Shown one piece after another: positions 41,025-49,793 of a DNA stretch of 64,000 nucleotides. Within the stretch, counting starts at the first letter, position 1, and each line of letters opens with the position of its first letter. The notes below the pieces were generated by a model, which was given only the letters and a program-made list of their open reading frames with translations, was not told the origin of the DNA and searched no databases. Source of the DNA: Paraburkholderia azotifigens (GTDB taxonomy: Bacteria; Pseudomonadota; Gammaproteobacteria; Burkholderiales; Burkholderiaceae); contig NZ_VOQS01000003.1 of NCBI RefSeq assembly GCF_007995085.1, forward strand, positions 1,240,001-1,304,000. Direction: 5' to 3'. The translations under genes were made by a program, and so were the position numbers.

Positions 41025-42419
41025 TCACGGATAGCAATACGAATCCGACGACGCATCGCCGCCTTCGAGACGGATCTGATGCGGACGATGCGACTTCGGC
41101 CAGTCGACGAAAAAGTCTTTCGCGACGGACAGCCCGCCGTTCTTGCCGGCATCGAGACTGACCATCCAGCCGTTCAATCCATCCGTATAGAACTGGTCGT
41201 CGATCGCGCCGTAGAGCGAGTTGGTGAAGTAAACGCGGCTGCCGTCGCGGCTCACTTCGACCATCTGCGGCCCGCCGTTCAGTGCACGCTCGCCCGCCGC
41301 CGGATGCGTCGCGCGCGCGGCAATGCCGCCGATGCGCACCGTGCCCGTCAGTTCAGGCTTCATCGGGTCCGACACGTCGTATTGACGGAGGTCGCCCGTG
41401 CCCCAGCACGACACATACAAAAAGCGGTCGTCGAGCGACAGCGCGATATCGGTGACGAGCGGCGGCACCGCGCCGAAGCCTTTGAGCATCGGCGGAAGCA
41501 CGGACGCGTCGGCCGGCTCGGCGGGAATCTCGATCACCTTGCGCGCGGCCCACTGGTCGCCGTCGCGATACCACGTCCAGATCGACGCGGACAGATCCTT
41601 GAGGCTGATCACCGAATTGACGAAGCCATACGCCCTGGTCGGATCGTGTGCGGGACGCAGTTCGAACACGAGCTGGTTTTCCGCCCCGAAGTCGACGACC
41701 TGCTTGTGCTTGCGCGTGTTCATGTCCCAGAAGTGCAGCCGGTGTCCATACTTCCCGCCGAGCAGCACTTCCGGCACGAGGCCGTTCTCGAAGGTCGCGG
41801 GCAGACCCCATTCGCTCGTCACGACCGTGTCGTAGCCGAGATGCCACCAGCCGTCGTACGACAGTTGCTGCGGTCCGCGGTCGATTTCCCACTGGCCGCG
41901 GATATCGAAGGTTTCGTGATCCATCAGGAAGATGCCGCCGGGCGCTTCGCCCTGCGCGTTCGCGAGCGACACCACATAAATGCCCTGCGGTCCGCAGTGA
42001 ACCGTGTGCGGGCGCGTATAGCCCGCTTTTTCCGCGACCTCCGATGGTTCGAGCACGCGCACGATCTGCGGTTTCCGCTTGTCGGGCTTCGTATCGAGAA
42101 TATGGATGCGCGACGAACGCAGCCCCGGCACGACGAGATAGCGGCGCTCGGTATGCGGATGCGGCGCGTTCGGACACAGACACGAACTGCATGCGTTCCA
42201 GCCGAAGTGATGCAGCTCGTCGCCCGTATTCGGCATCGGCACGCGGCCGACGATGCGCCCATAGTCCGCCGAGCCGGGATCGACATCGACGACGGCGAGT
42301 TCATCGGGCGACTCGCGCGACGGATCGAAGCTCGCCACATACGCGACGGTTTCCTTCGGCGCGCTGCCGGCCATGCGCGCGGACGGATAGAAGGTCGGAT
42401 CGGGTTTCCATGTCGCCAT
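41025..42419 (-). CDS. Selenium-binding protein family (SBP56), methanethiol-oxidase-like
   Basis: 464 residues, full length. Signature stretches are YVASFDPSRESPDELAVVDV, then DELHHFGWNACSSCLCPNAP near 70, VPGLRSSRIHILD, RPHTVHCGPQGIYVVSLANA, and late SLDDRFLYVSCWGTGDLRQY. Bacterial members oxidise methanethiol to formaldehyde, hydrogen sulphide and hydrogen peroxide with copper. The Cys-rich loop with the H-x-H-like residues is present. The usual SCO1-type copper chaperone gene is not beside it; a membrane protein with His motifs is. Confidence 0.93.
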   Translation of the reverse strand: MATWKPDPTFYPSARMAGSAPKETVAYVASFDPSRESPDELAVVDVDPGSADYGRIVGRVPMPNTGDELHHFGWNACSSCLCPNAPHPHTERRYLVVPGLRSSRIHILDTKPDKRKPQIVRVLEPSEVAEKAGYTRPHTVHCGPQGIYVVSLANAQGEAPGGIFLMDHETFDIRGQWEIDRGPQQLSYDGWWHLGYDTVVTSEWGLPATFENGLVPEVLLGGKYGHRLHFWDMNTRKHKQVVDFGAENQLVFELRPAHDPTRAYGFVNSVISLKDLSASIWTWYRDGDQWAARKVIEIPAEPADASVLPPMLKGFGAVPPLVTDIALSLDDRFLYVSCWGTGDLRQYDVSDPMKPELTGTVRIGGIAARATHPAAGERALNGGPQMVEVSRDGSRVYFTNSLYGAIDDQFYTDGLNGWMVSLDAGKNGGLSVAKDFFVDWPKSHRPHQIRLEGGDASSDSYCYP

Positions 42420-42687
42420 AGCTCAGTCTCCGGAAGATGTTGCGATGCGGCACGCGAATCGCGTGCATCGTCCACGAAGAACGATGCGTGCGTCTGAGCT
42501 TTTCACTGTAGGCAATTTCGCGGCGGCTTGCGGGATTGATGAGACTCCACAGAGCGGTTCGGATGCACCTGCGCCCGTTCGCATGCGATAGCGTCGATTC
42601 AGGATGCATGCACGCCGCGCAGATTAGAATGATGCGATTCCACCGTCTTTTTTGGCCCTTTCCCAGCCACACAGCCGCACTTCGATC

Positions 42688-43506
42688 ATGCGTTCATGGC
42701 GTCTCGACCGTCCCGTTTCGCAAGGGCAGCTGGATCTCAGCCGCGCGACGGGACTCGTGTCGTCGATCGGCAGCGACGACTCGAATGCGCTCGCCGCCGA
42801 AGTGCTGAAGCTGCTCGGCGACATCGCCGCGATCTCGCAGTGCACGATCTTCGCGTATGAGTTCGGCAACCGGCCGCGCACGGTGTCGGTGGCGGATCAT
42901 CGGGGCGGACGCTTTCTGCGCGATGTCGCCGATACCTACGCGCGCCATTTCTATGCGCTCGACGGCAATCAGAAGATCGTCTCGTCGGCGCGCAACGACA
43001 AGCCCGGCTCGACGCTCGTGCTGCATCAGCAGACGAGCGAAGACATCCTCAACGAAGCGTATCGCGCAGCGTGCTATCAGCAGCCGAACGTGTCGGACCG
43101 CGTGTCGCTGCTCGTGCAGCCGACGGCCGATATCTGGCTCTCGGTGAACCTGTATCGCGATCGACGTTTCGGCAATTACCATCCGCGCGAAATCGCGTTG
43201 ATCGAAGCGATGGCGCCGTTGATCGCGCATGCAGCCAAGCATCATTACGCGATCTGCGGGCAGCGCGACATGGCGATTTCGCATCTGATGCTTGCGCGCG
43301 TGCGTGGCCTCTGTCCCGAACTGTCGAAACGCGAACTCGACGTGCTGACAGGCGTGCTCGAAGGACGCACCGCGCAGGAGATCGGCGACACGATGGGCGT
43401 CAAGGCGACGAGCGTCGTCACGTATCAGAAGCGCGCGTTCCGGAGGCTCGGCATTTCGAGCCAGCGGCAGCTGTTCGCGTTGTGCATCGGGCCGGGCAAG
43501 GTCTGA
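42688..43506 (+). CDS. LuxR-family regulator
   Basis: 272 residues. The N-terminal 190 residues are a sensory domain without a family I can name; the helix-turn-helix near 210-265 is of the LuxR/FixJ class (LSKRELDVLTGVLEGRTAQE, then IGDTMGVKATSVVTYQKRAF). No receiver or autoinducer-binding motif is seen. It lies 144 bases before the MFS-hydroxylase genes on the same strand and may control them; similar LuxR proteins often precede MFS-type catabolic operons in this group. Confidence 0.9.
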   Translation: MRSWRLDRPVSQGQLDLSRATGLVSSIGSDDSNALAAEVLKLLGDIAAISQCTIFAYEFGNRPRTVSVADHRGGRFLRDVADTYARHFYALDGNQKIVSSARNDKPGSTLVLHQQTSEDILNEAYRAACYQQPNVSDRVSLLVQPTADIWLSVNLYRDRRFGNYHPREIALIEAMAPLIAHAAKHHYAICGQRDMAISHLMLARVRGLCPELSKRELDVLTGVLEGRTAQEIGDTMGVKATSVVTYQKRAFRRLGISSQRQLFALCIGPGKV

Positions 43507-43650
43507 CGCGCGCGGCTGACTCCATCGCTCATTCCACTGATTTATCCGCGTTTTCCCCAGGCCGGAACGGCCGTCTGTTTGTACCCAAAATGAGGACAGG
43601 CGGCGTGCAGCCGCGCTCCATACTGCGACGCAAACATCGGAGACAACGGT

Positions 43651-45012
43651 ATGGAATCCTCTTCGCAAGCCGGCGCGCTGCATGCGGCGCCCGCCGCTAC
43701 CGCGCCGCAAACGCACGAACAGCCCGTGATCGCCAAGGTGTCGCGGCATCTGCTGTGGTTTCTGTTCGTGCTGTTCTTCTTCTCGTTCCTCGACCGCATC
43801 AACATCGGCTTCGCCGGTCTGACGATGATGAAGGATCTCGGCCTCACGAGTACGCAGTTCGGTCTCGCGACGACGCTCTTCTATGTCGCCTACATCGCGT
43901 TCGGCATTCCCGGCAACGTCGTACTGGCGCGCATCGGTGCGCGCAAGTGGATCGGCACGATCATGATCGCGTGGGGCATCGCCTCGACGGCGACGATGTT
44001 CGCAAGCAGCCCCGGCACGCTGTATGTGCTGCGCGTGCTGGTCGGCGTGACGGAAGCGGGCTTTTTGCCGGGCATCCTGCTGTATCTGACTTACTGGTTT
44101 CCTGCCGCGTATCGGGCGCGCGCCAACGCGCTCTTCATGATCGCGATGCCCGTGACGGCGGCCGTCGGCTCGGCACTGTCGGGTTTCATTCTCGGGCTCG
44201 ACGGCACGATGGGTCTGAAGGGCTGGCAATGGCTCTTTCTGCTCGAAGGCCTGCCGTCGGCGATTCTCGGCCTCGCGGTGTATGCGTATCTCGACGACGG
44301 TCCGCAGCAGGCGCGCTGGCTCGACGACGAAGAAAAGCGCGCGCTTGCCGCTGCGCTCGCGGCGGAGCATCGGCAGGACGTCGCCGTGCAGACAAAAAGC
44401 GGCGCGCAAGGCATCGTTGGCGAATTACTGTCGCCTGTGGTCGTGAAGTTCGCGATTGCGTACTTCTGTCTCGTGAATACGCTGGCGATGGTTGCCGTGT
44501 GGACGCCGCTGATCGTGAAGAGCTTCAGCGCCGACGCGAGCAATCGCACGATCGGCCTGCTCGCCGCGATTCCGCAGATCTGCACGATCGTCGCGATGAT
44601 CTGGTGGGGACGCCGCTCGGACCGCAGGCAGGAACGCAAATGGCATCTGATGATCCCGATGCTGTTCTCCGCCGCCGGCTGGCTGTGCACCGCGTATTCG
44701 GCTAACCCGGCCGTTCGCATGCTCGGCGTGTGCCTCGCGTCGGCCGGTTCGTACACGGCGATGTCGATCTTCTGGACCACGCCCGATCACGCATTGAGCT
44801 TCCGCGCACGCGCCATCGGCATTGCCGTGATCAACGCGACAGGCAACATCAGTTCGGCGCTGAATCCGCTGATCGTCGGCTGGCTGAAGGACGCAACGCA
44901 TAGTTTCTCGTCGGGGCTGCTGTATTCGGCGGTGCTGCTGGTGATCGGCGTGATCGTCGTGACGCTGCTGCCGATGGACAAACGCGAAGCGCCGCGCACA
45001 CGCGCCGCTTGA
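43651..45012 (+). CDS. MFS transporter, anion:cation symporter type
   Basis: 453 residues with 12 membrane segments. The ACS/phthalate permease branch is recognised by FSFLDRINIGFAGLTMMKDL, then AYIAFGIPGNVVLARIGARK and EAGFLPGILLYLTYWFPAAY. It should import an organic acid, probably an aromatic one, since the next gene codes for an aromatic hydroxylase (24 bases later). A ribosome site GGAGACAAC precedes the ATG. Regulators at both ends (LuxR, MarR) fit an inducible catabolic unit. Confidence 0.92.
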   Translation: MESSSQAGALHAAPAATAPQTHEQPVIAKVSRHLLWFLFVLFFFSFLDRINIGFAGLTMMKDLGLTSTQFGLATTLFYVAYIAFGIPGNVVLARIGARKWIGTIMIAWGIASTATMFASSPGTLYVLRVLVGVTEAGFLPGILLYLTYWFPAAYRARANALFMIAMPVTAAVGSALSGFILGLDGTMGLKGWQWLFLLEGLPSAILGLAVYAYLDDGPQQARWLDDEEKRALAAALAAEHRQDVAVQTKSGAQGIVGELLSPVVVKFAIAYFCLVNTLAMVAVWTPLIVKSFSADASNRTIGLLAAIPQICTIVAMIWWGRRSDRRQERKWHLMIPMLFSAAGWLCTAYSANPAVRMLGVCLASAGSYTAMSIFWTTPDHALSFRARAIGIAVINATGNISSALNPLIVGWLKDATHSFSSGLLYSAVLLVIGVIVVTLLPMDKREAPRTRAA

Positions 45013-45035
45013 AGGTATCGATTCAGGAGCATTGG

Positions 45036-46730
45036 ATGAACAGGCAATTCAAACCGTATCCGTTCACGGCGAAGCAATACGCGGCGCGCGTGCCGCAACT
45101 GAAGCAGGGCGTCGACGCGAAGCGCCATGCGGTGACGATCGTCGGCGGCGGGCCGGTCGGTCTCGCGGTCGCGCTCGGTCTCGCGAATCACGGCGTGCCG
45201 TGCGTGCTGATCGAAGCGGACGATTCCGTGTGCTATGGCAGCCGCGCGATCTGCATTTCGCGTCGCAGCCTGGAGATCATCGAGCGGCTCGGCGCCGTCG
45301 ACGGCTTTCTGAAGACGGGCTTGCCGTGGACGGGCGGACGCAGCTTCTATCGCGACACGGAAGTGCTGCACTTCACGATGCCGCAAGACGAAAACCAGAA
45401 GCTGCCGCCGATGGTCAATCTCGCGCAGTACCACATCGAACAGTTTCTGCTCGACGCGGCGGAGAAGCGCGCCGATCTGATCGATATCCGCTGGCAGACG
45501 CGCGTGAAGTCGATCGATTCGCGCGCCGACGGCGCGACGCTGCAACTCGCCACGCCCGATGGCGACTACGCGCTGGAAACCGACTGGGTCGTTGCCGCCG
45601 ATGGCGGGCGCAGCACGATCCGCGAAGCGCTTGGCTTGCAGTTGCAGGGCACGAGCTACGAAGGCCGCTATGTGATCGTCGATATCGAATTGCAAAGCGA
45701 TCGGCCGACGGAACGTCTCGCGTATTTCGATCCTTCGTCGAATCCGGGTTCGACCGTGCTCGTGCACAAGCAGCCCGACAACGTGTGGCGTATCGACTAT
45801 CAGCTGCGCGACGGCGAGGACGCGGAGCAGGCAGTGAAGCCTGAAAACGTGATGCCGCGCGTGCAGAGCCTGCTCGACATGATGGGCGAGAAGGGCGAGT
45901 GGTCGCCCATCTGGATCACGATCTACAAGGCCAATGCGCTGACGCTCGAACGCTATCGACACGGCCGCGTGATGTTCGCGGGCGATGCTGCGCATCTCGT
46001 GCCCATCTTCGGTGTGCGCGGCGCGAATTCGGGTATTGACGATGCCGACAATCTCGCGTGGAAACTCGCGTTCGTCGTCAAGGGGCTTGCGTCGGCATCG
46101 CTGCTCGACAGCTATTCCGACGAGCGCGTCGCGGCCACGCACGAGAACCTGAGCTACGGCACGAAGAGCACCGAGTTCATGGCGCCGCCGTCGTTCGCGT
46201 TCGATCTGATGCGCAAAGCCGTGTTGAGTCTTGCCGTGAAGCATCCGGGCGTGCGCTCGCTGATCAATCCGCGGCAGACGTCGGCGATCACGTACGCGCA
46301 TTCGCCGCTGAATGTCGCCGATGGCGATGCGTTTGCATCGGGGCCGGTGCCGGGCGCGGTGCTGGCGGAGTATCCGTTGACGATGGCGGAAGGCGGGCAT
46401 GCGCGCGAAGCGCATCTGACCGATCTGGTCGGCGCGCGCTTTACTGCGTTGTATTTCAGCGAAGAGGGCGAGGTGCCCGACAGTCTCAACGCGCTCGTCC
46501 CCGCGCTGCGCGAGCGCGGCGTGCCGTTCAAGGTGGCGTCGCTCAGCGCGCGTTTGCATCCGCAAGCGAAGGGCGTGCACGCGTGGGATCACACCGGGCG
46601 CATCTTCGAGCGATACGACGCGCAGCCGGGCACGGTGTATCTGGTGCGTCCGGATGGACATGTGCTGGGACGCTGGCGCGCTGCGAGCGCCGCCGATATC
46701 GAAGCGGCGATCATGCGCGCATTGGCGTGA
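45036..46730 (+). CDS. FAD-dependent aromatic hydroxylase (MhpA-like monooxygenase)
   Basis: 564 residues, class A flavin monooxygenase. The dinucleotide loop VTIVGGGPVGLAVALGLANH lies near 35, the DG motif VVAADGGRSTIREALGL near 190, and the GD motif VMFAGDAAHLVPIFGVRGAN near 315. The C-terminal thioredoxin-like domain (450-564) is that of MhpA/PheA-type enzymes. It would hydroxylate a phenolic acid such as 3-hydroxyphenylpropionate, but the substrate is not fixed by sequence; no ring-cleavage gene is close. Start at 45036 after AGGAG; the upstream ATG at 45009 overlaps the MFS stop and is less likely. Confidence 0.9.
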   Translation: MNRQFKPYPFTAKQYAARVPQLKQGVDAKRHAVTIVGGGPVGLAVALGLANHGVPCVLIEADDSVCYGSRAICISRRSLEIIERLGAVDGFLKTGLPWTGGRSFYRDTEVLHFTMPQDENQKLPPMVNLAQYHIEQFLLDAAEKRADLIDIRWQTRVKSIDSRADGATLQLATPDGDYALETDWVVAADGGRSTIREALGLQLQGTSYEGRYVIVDIELQSDRPTERLAYFDPSSNPGSTVLVHKQPDNVWRIDYQLRDGEDAEQAVKPENVMPRVQSLLDMMGEKGEWSPIWITIYKANALTLERYRHGRVMFAGDAAHLVPIFGVRGANSGIDDADNLAWKLAFVVKGLASASLLDSYSDERVAATHENLSYGTKSTEFMAPPSFAFDLMRKAVLSLAVKHPGVRSLINPRQTSAITYAHSPLNVADGDAFASGPVPGAVLAEYPLTMAEGGHAREAHLTDLVGARFTALYFSEEGEVPDSLNALVPALRERGVPFKVASLSARLHPQAKGVHAWDHTGRIFERYDAQPGTVYLVRPDGHVLGRWRAASAADIEAAIMRALA

Positions 46731-46771
46731 TGCATTGGCTTGACGAACCGAATCAACGAAAGGAGAACGCG

Positions 46772-46951
46772 ATGACCGAAGCAGAACTCGACGTCGTCTA
46801 CACGCGGCTGTGCAAGACGATGACTCAACTCGGCGAGGGAAATGCGCCGCTGTTTCTCGCGCGCTTCGCGCTGCTCGCAATCGAGAAGATCGGCGATGCC
46901 GATGTGTCGTTGGGGTTGATCGACGCGGCAGGCGATGGAGCGGGTAGCTAG
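46772..46951 (+). CDS. DUF2783 small protein
   Basis: 59 residues, read from ATG at 46772 after AAAGGAGA. The sequence (LDVVYTRLCKTMTQLGEGNA, LFLARFALLAIEKIGD) is the DUF2783 pattern. This family is often encoded right after MhpA-like FAD monooxygenases, as here (41 bases), so it probably helps that enzyme. The role is not known. Larger frames in this stretch are shadows. Confidence 0.88.
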   Translation: MTEAELDVVYTRLCKTMTQLGEGNAPLFLARFALLAIEKIGDADVSLGLIDAAGDGAGS

Positions 46952-46998
46952 CGATACCTGTTTAGTGGAGACGACGCGCTGCTTGCGGCGCGTCCGTT

Positions 46999-47499
46999 TC
47001 ACTCCGCTTCACGCTCTTCGCCAGTCTTTTCGCTTGCCGCCAGTTCCCTGATCAACGCATCGACAGCCACATACAGGTCGTCGACGACCTTCGCGCCGAC
47101 CTGCTTCTCCAGCGCCTGATACTCCGCTTCCAGCAACGGCTTCATCCGCTCGACGACCTCCGCGCTCTGCGCCGTGAGCGACACGCGCACGCGCCGCTGA
47201 TCGTCTTCGAAGCGCTCTTTCGTCACGTGGCCGAGATCTTCCATGCGTGCGAGCACGCCGGCGAGACTCGGACTCGAGATCGTGCACAGCGCGCACAATT
47301 GACGCGGCTCCAGCGGCCCGTTTTCGTGCAACGCACGAATGATGCGCCACTGCTGCTCGGTGAGTCCCTGCGCGGTCAGCAGCGGACGAAAGCGCGCCAT
47401 CATAAGTTCGCGCGCACGCAGCAGCAGCATCGGCAGATTGCGATGCATCGCGTGCGGCGTGGCAGTATGAGAGTCAATGTGAGAGCGGGACGTCACCAT
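46999..47499 (-). CDS. MarR-family regulator (HpaR type)
   Basis: 166 residues. The winged helix is clear near 40-110 (LTEQQWRIIRALHENGPLEP, then LCTISSPSLAGVLARMEDLG, then KERFEDDQRRVRVSLTAQ). It resembles HpaR, the repressor of homoprotocatechuate breakdown. It is convergent with the MFS-hydroxylase-DUF2783 operon, so it may repress that operon, as in related gene clusters. The start is either 47499 or 47448; only a weak ribosome site is seen for the first. Confidence 0.9.
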   Translation of the reverse strand: MVTSRSHIDSHTATPHAMHRNLPMLLLRARELMMARFRPLLTAQGLTEQQWRIIRALHENGPLEPRQLCALCTISSPSLAGVLARMEDLGHVTKERFEDDQRRVRVSLTAQSAEVVERMKPLLEAEYQALEKQVGAKVVDDLYVAVDALIRELAASEKTGEEREAE

Positions 47500-47787
47500 C
47501 GATTCGATGCCTGAGAAAAGCGATTCGCTAGCATATAAGTAAATCGGCTTCGACGACAGCCGCGCACTACGGCTTTTCTTTAGGGCGCCTGGTATTTTCG
47601 AAGGCTTCGGCGGAATTTTGACGCTGGCTAGAATGAGGAAGTCGCGCGGCTGTGCAGTTGGAAAACAGGCCGACTGTCGCGTCCAGCCGACGAACGCGCC
47701 CAGGAGAAACCCTCGGAGGTATTTTCCCGACCGCGTGGTCGGTTTATTCTACGCAACCCGGCGTATTTTTTGAGATTGAGGACACCC

Positions 47788-48750
47788 GTGTACGTCCATC
47801 ACCAGTTCTTCCACGATGCCGATGCGCACGCGGCCGCGCTGCGGGGCTGGGATCAGCGTTACGACCAGATCGGCTCGGGCGCGTTTCGCAGCGCGGTGAA
47901 GCAGATCGAGCTGGACGGCGTGCAGGTTTTCCACGAGTCGGCCAATCTGCGTGTCGTGCAGCGCGGACAGTTGCCCGTCAATCATATGACGTTTGGTATT
48001 CCGCTCGCGGGAGCGGGCGCGTTCTCGTTCGGCGGCGTGCGCATCGATCGCGGCGGCTTCGTGATGGCGCAAGGCGGCACGCCGTTCGAATTCCATTCGC
48101 CTGATGACATGGCGCTGATCGGCGTCGTCATCGATTCGGACATGCTGCAAGGCGTCGCCGATTGCGCGGGCGTCGATCTCGACGACAGCCTGTTTCGCCG
48201 GACCGTGATCGACATTCCGAATGCCGCGTGCACGCGCGCGGGCTTGCAACTCGCGACGCTGATCGAGCGCGTGCTCGCGCAGCCCGATGGTTTCAGCGAT
48301 CTGCACGCGCAGACCGCGGTGCGCAATCAGGTGAACGAGGCGCTCGTCGATCTGCTCGCGTATCACGTGCCCACGTCATCGAACCGGCTGACGTATGCAT
48401 GTCAGGCCGACATCGTGCGGCGCATTCATGACTTCGTGATCAACCATCCCGAAGAGCCGTTCGACATCCAGAGTCTCTGTACGCAATTGCGCGTGAGTCG
48501 GCGCACGGTGCAGAACAGCTTCCAGGCGGTCGTGCAAACCAATCCGCTGACCTACGTGCGGTCGTTGCGGCTCGCCCAGGTTCGGCGTCTGCTGCTCGAC
48601 ACGCGGCAGGCGGACCTGTCCGTCAGCGATGCCGCCGCGCAATGGGGCTTCGTGCATCTCGGGCATTTCGCCAATGCGTACAAGGCGCAGTTCGGCGAGT
48701 TGCCTTCGCACACGGCGCGCAGAACATCGCGCGTGAGCGTGGCGCGCTGA
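47788..48750 (+). CDS. AraC-family regulator
   Basis: 320 residues from a GTG at 47788, chosen since TTGAGGAC is well spaced from it; the TTG at 47770 lacks one. The C-terminal double helix-turn-helix is AraC-like: FDIQSLCTQLRVSRRTVQNS near 230 and LSVSDAAAQWGFVHLGHFAN near 285. The N-terminal half is a cupin-like sensing domain with IGSGAFRSAVKQIEL and MTFGIPLAGAGAFSF. It resembles EutR-type regulators. No target gene is adjacent in the same direction; the HD gene is convergent. Confidence 0.88.
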   Translation: MYVHHQFFHDADAHAAALRGWDQRYDQIGSGAFRSAVKQIELDGVQVFHESANLRVVQRGQLPVNHMTFGIPLAGAGAFSFGGVRIDRGGFVMAQGGTPFEFHSPDDMALIGVVIDSDMLQGVADCAGVDLDDSLFRRTVIDIPNAACTRAGLQLATLIERVLAQPDGFSDLHAQTAVRNQVNEALVDLLAYHVPTSSNRLTYACQADIVRRIHDFVINHPEEPFDIQSLCTQLRVSRRTVQNSFQAVVQTNPLTYVRSLRLAQVRRLLLDTRQADLSVSDAAAQWGFVHLGHFANAYKAQFGELPSHTARRTSRVSVAR

Positions 48751-48780
48751 GCCTCCAGAAGGTCGGCATTCAATCGGAAA

Positions 48781-48809
48781 AAAAAATCCGCGTTCGCGAG
48801 AACGCGGAT
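48781..48809 (-). terminator. Terminator of the HD-domain gene
   Basis: Stem ATCCGCGTTC/GAACGCGGAT (48786-48809) with loop GCGA; the A-run on its left reads as T on the bottom strand. It lies 76 bases after the HD gene stop. Confidence 0.85.
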
Positions 48810-48885
48810 CTAAAGGCACGCTTGAGCGGAGACTGCAAGCGGCTTGATCGTCACACCCGTGACGAGGAGGTAGCCCGGATCGCGC

Positions 48886-49575
48886 TTACGCGTGGTTGTG
48901 CGCGGGATTGCGGCACACGCCCGCCTGCACGTTCGAATCGTTCCACGCGGAACCGAGGATGATGCTGCAGAAGTTCAGGCGTTTGTATTCCGGATCCTTC
49001 AGCGCGAGCACGTCGGCCTTGACGTTGCCGAACGTCGTCAGCGGCTTGTGCTTCGTGCCGTTCGCGAAGGCATCGATGATGTTTTCCTTGAAGCTCTCGC
49101 CGCGCGGATGCGCCGCGACGACCAGCTTGCGGTCTTCCGTCGAGAACTCGTCGTAGGCGAGACCCAGCACGTCCATTTCGACACCCGCCGTCACCAGCGC
49201 GACGACAGGCTTTTTGTACTGCGGGATGCCCGGCGTCGTATGCAGCGCGATCGCGTCCCACACCATGTCGATGTCGTTTTCGCCGATGCCATAGCCCTGC
49301 AGAAAATTGCGCGCGGCATTCGCGCCGTCCACTTCGAAGCGATCGTGCGCGCTGCTGTATTTCTCCATCAGACCCATGTCATGGAACATTGCGCCGATGT
49401 ACAGCAACTCCGGGTCGTACTTCAGCTGCTTGCGCTCGCCCGTCAGCGCGCCGAACAGAAACACGCGACGCGAGTGGTGATAGAGCAGATCGGTCTCGGT
49501 GTCGCGCACCAGCTGCGTCGCTTCGCGCGCCATCTTGCTGTCGGGGATCTTGATGCCTGCGATGATTTCGCTCAT
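48886..49575 (-). CDS. HD-domain hydrolase (cyanamide-hydratase-like)
   Basis: 229 residues. The HD metal motif is spread over LLYHHSRRVFLFGAL near 31, GAMFHDMGLMEKYSS near 61, and FEVDGANAARNFLQ near 80, with WDAIALHTTPGI near 105. This arrangement matches the family of cyanamide hydratase-like and inositol-oxygenase-like HD proteins, which act on small nitrile or cyclic substrates; the true substrate is not known. Ribosome site GGAGAACC precedes the ATG. Monocistronic with a good terminator. Confidence 0.9.
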   Translation of the reverse strand: MSEIIAGIKIPDSKMAREATQLVRDTETDLLYHHSRRVFLFGALTGERKQLKYDPELLYIGAMFHDMGLMEKYSSAHDRFEVDGANAARNFLQGYGIGENDIDMVWDAIALHTTPGIPQYKKPVVALVTAGVEMDVLGLAYDEFSTEDRKLVVAAHPRGESFKENIIDAFANGTKHKPLTTFGNVKADVLALKDPEYKRLNFCSIILGSAWNDSNVQAGVCRNPAHNHA

Positions 49576-49743
49576 TTGCGGTTCTCCAGAACTTGATCGA
49601 CGGTGGCCGTTCGCTGTTTCGAAGTGTGCGATCGGCGGGTGATCAAAGTGTAGGGAGAGCCCCTGCGCGCGGCAAAAGCATTGATACGCGTGATGCTGCC
49701 AACCGCGCGCGGTTTTCTGCCAACCTCGCCGAGACGCGCTTGA

Positions 49744-49760
49744 GGTGAGGGTTTTCGGGA
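49744..49760 (-). repeat. Dispersed iteron copy K
   Basis: GGTGAGGGTTTTCGGGA, the farthest copy found, about 40 kb from the origin array. It lies between the HD gene start and the LysR stop, and is identical to copies F and H. Confidence 0.85.
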
Positions 49761-49793
49761 GACTCGCGTCGCGTCAGAGGCTGGCGAAATGGA

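Noticed and set aside
42694..44409. 571-codon bottom-strand frame across the LuxR and MFS genes
   Set aside because: Spans two well-supported genes and a gap; no recognisable domain.
44787..46880. 697-codon bottom-strand frame opposite the aromatic hydroxylase gene
   Set aside because: Antisense shadow; the top-strand frame carries all flavin-binding motifs.
19004..49760. Dispersed 17-mers as REP elements or miniature transposons
   Set aside because: They have no dyad, no longer conserved flank and no visible target duplication; they match the origin iteron instead. A transposition origin cannot be fully excluded.
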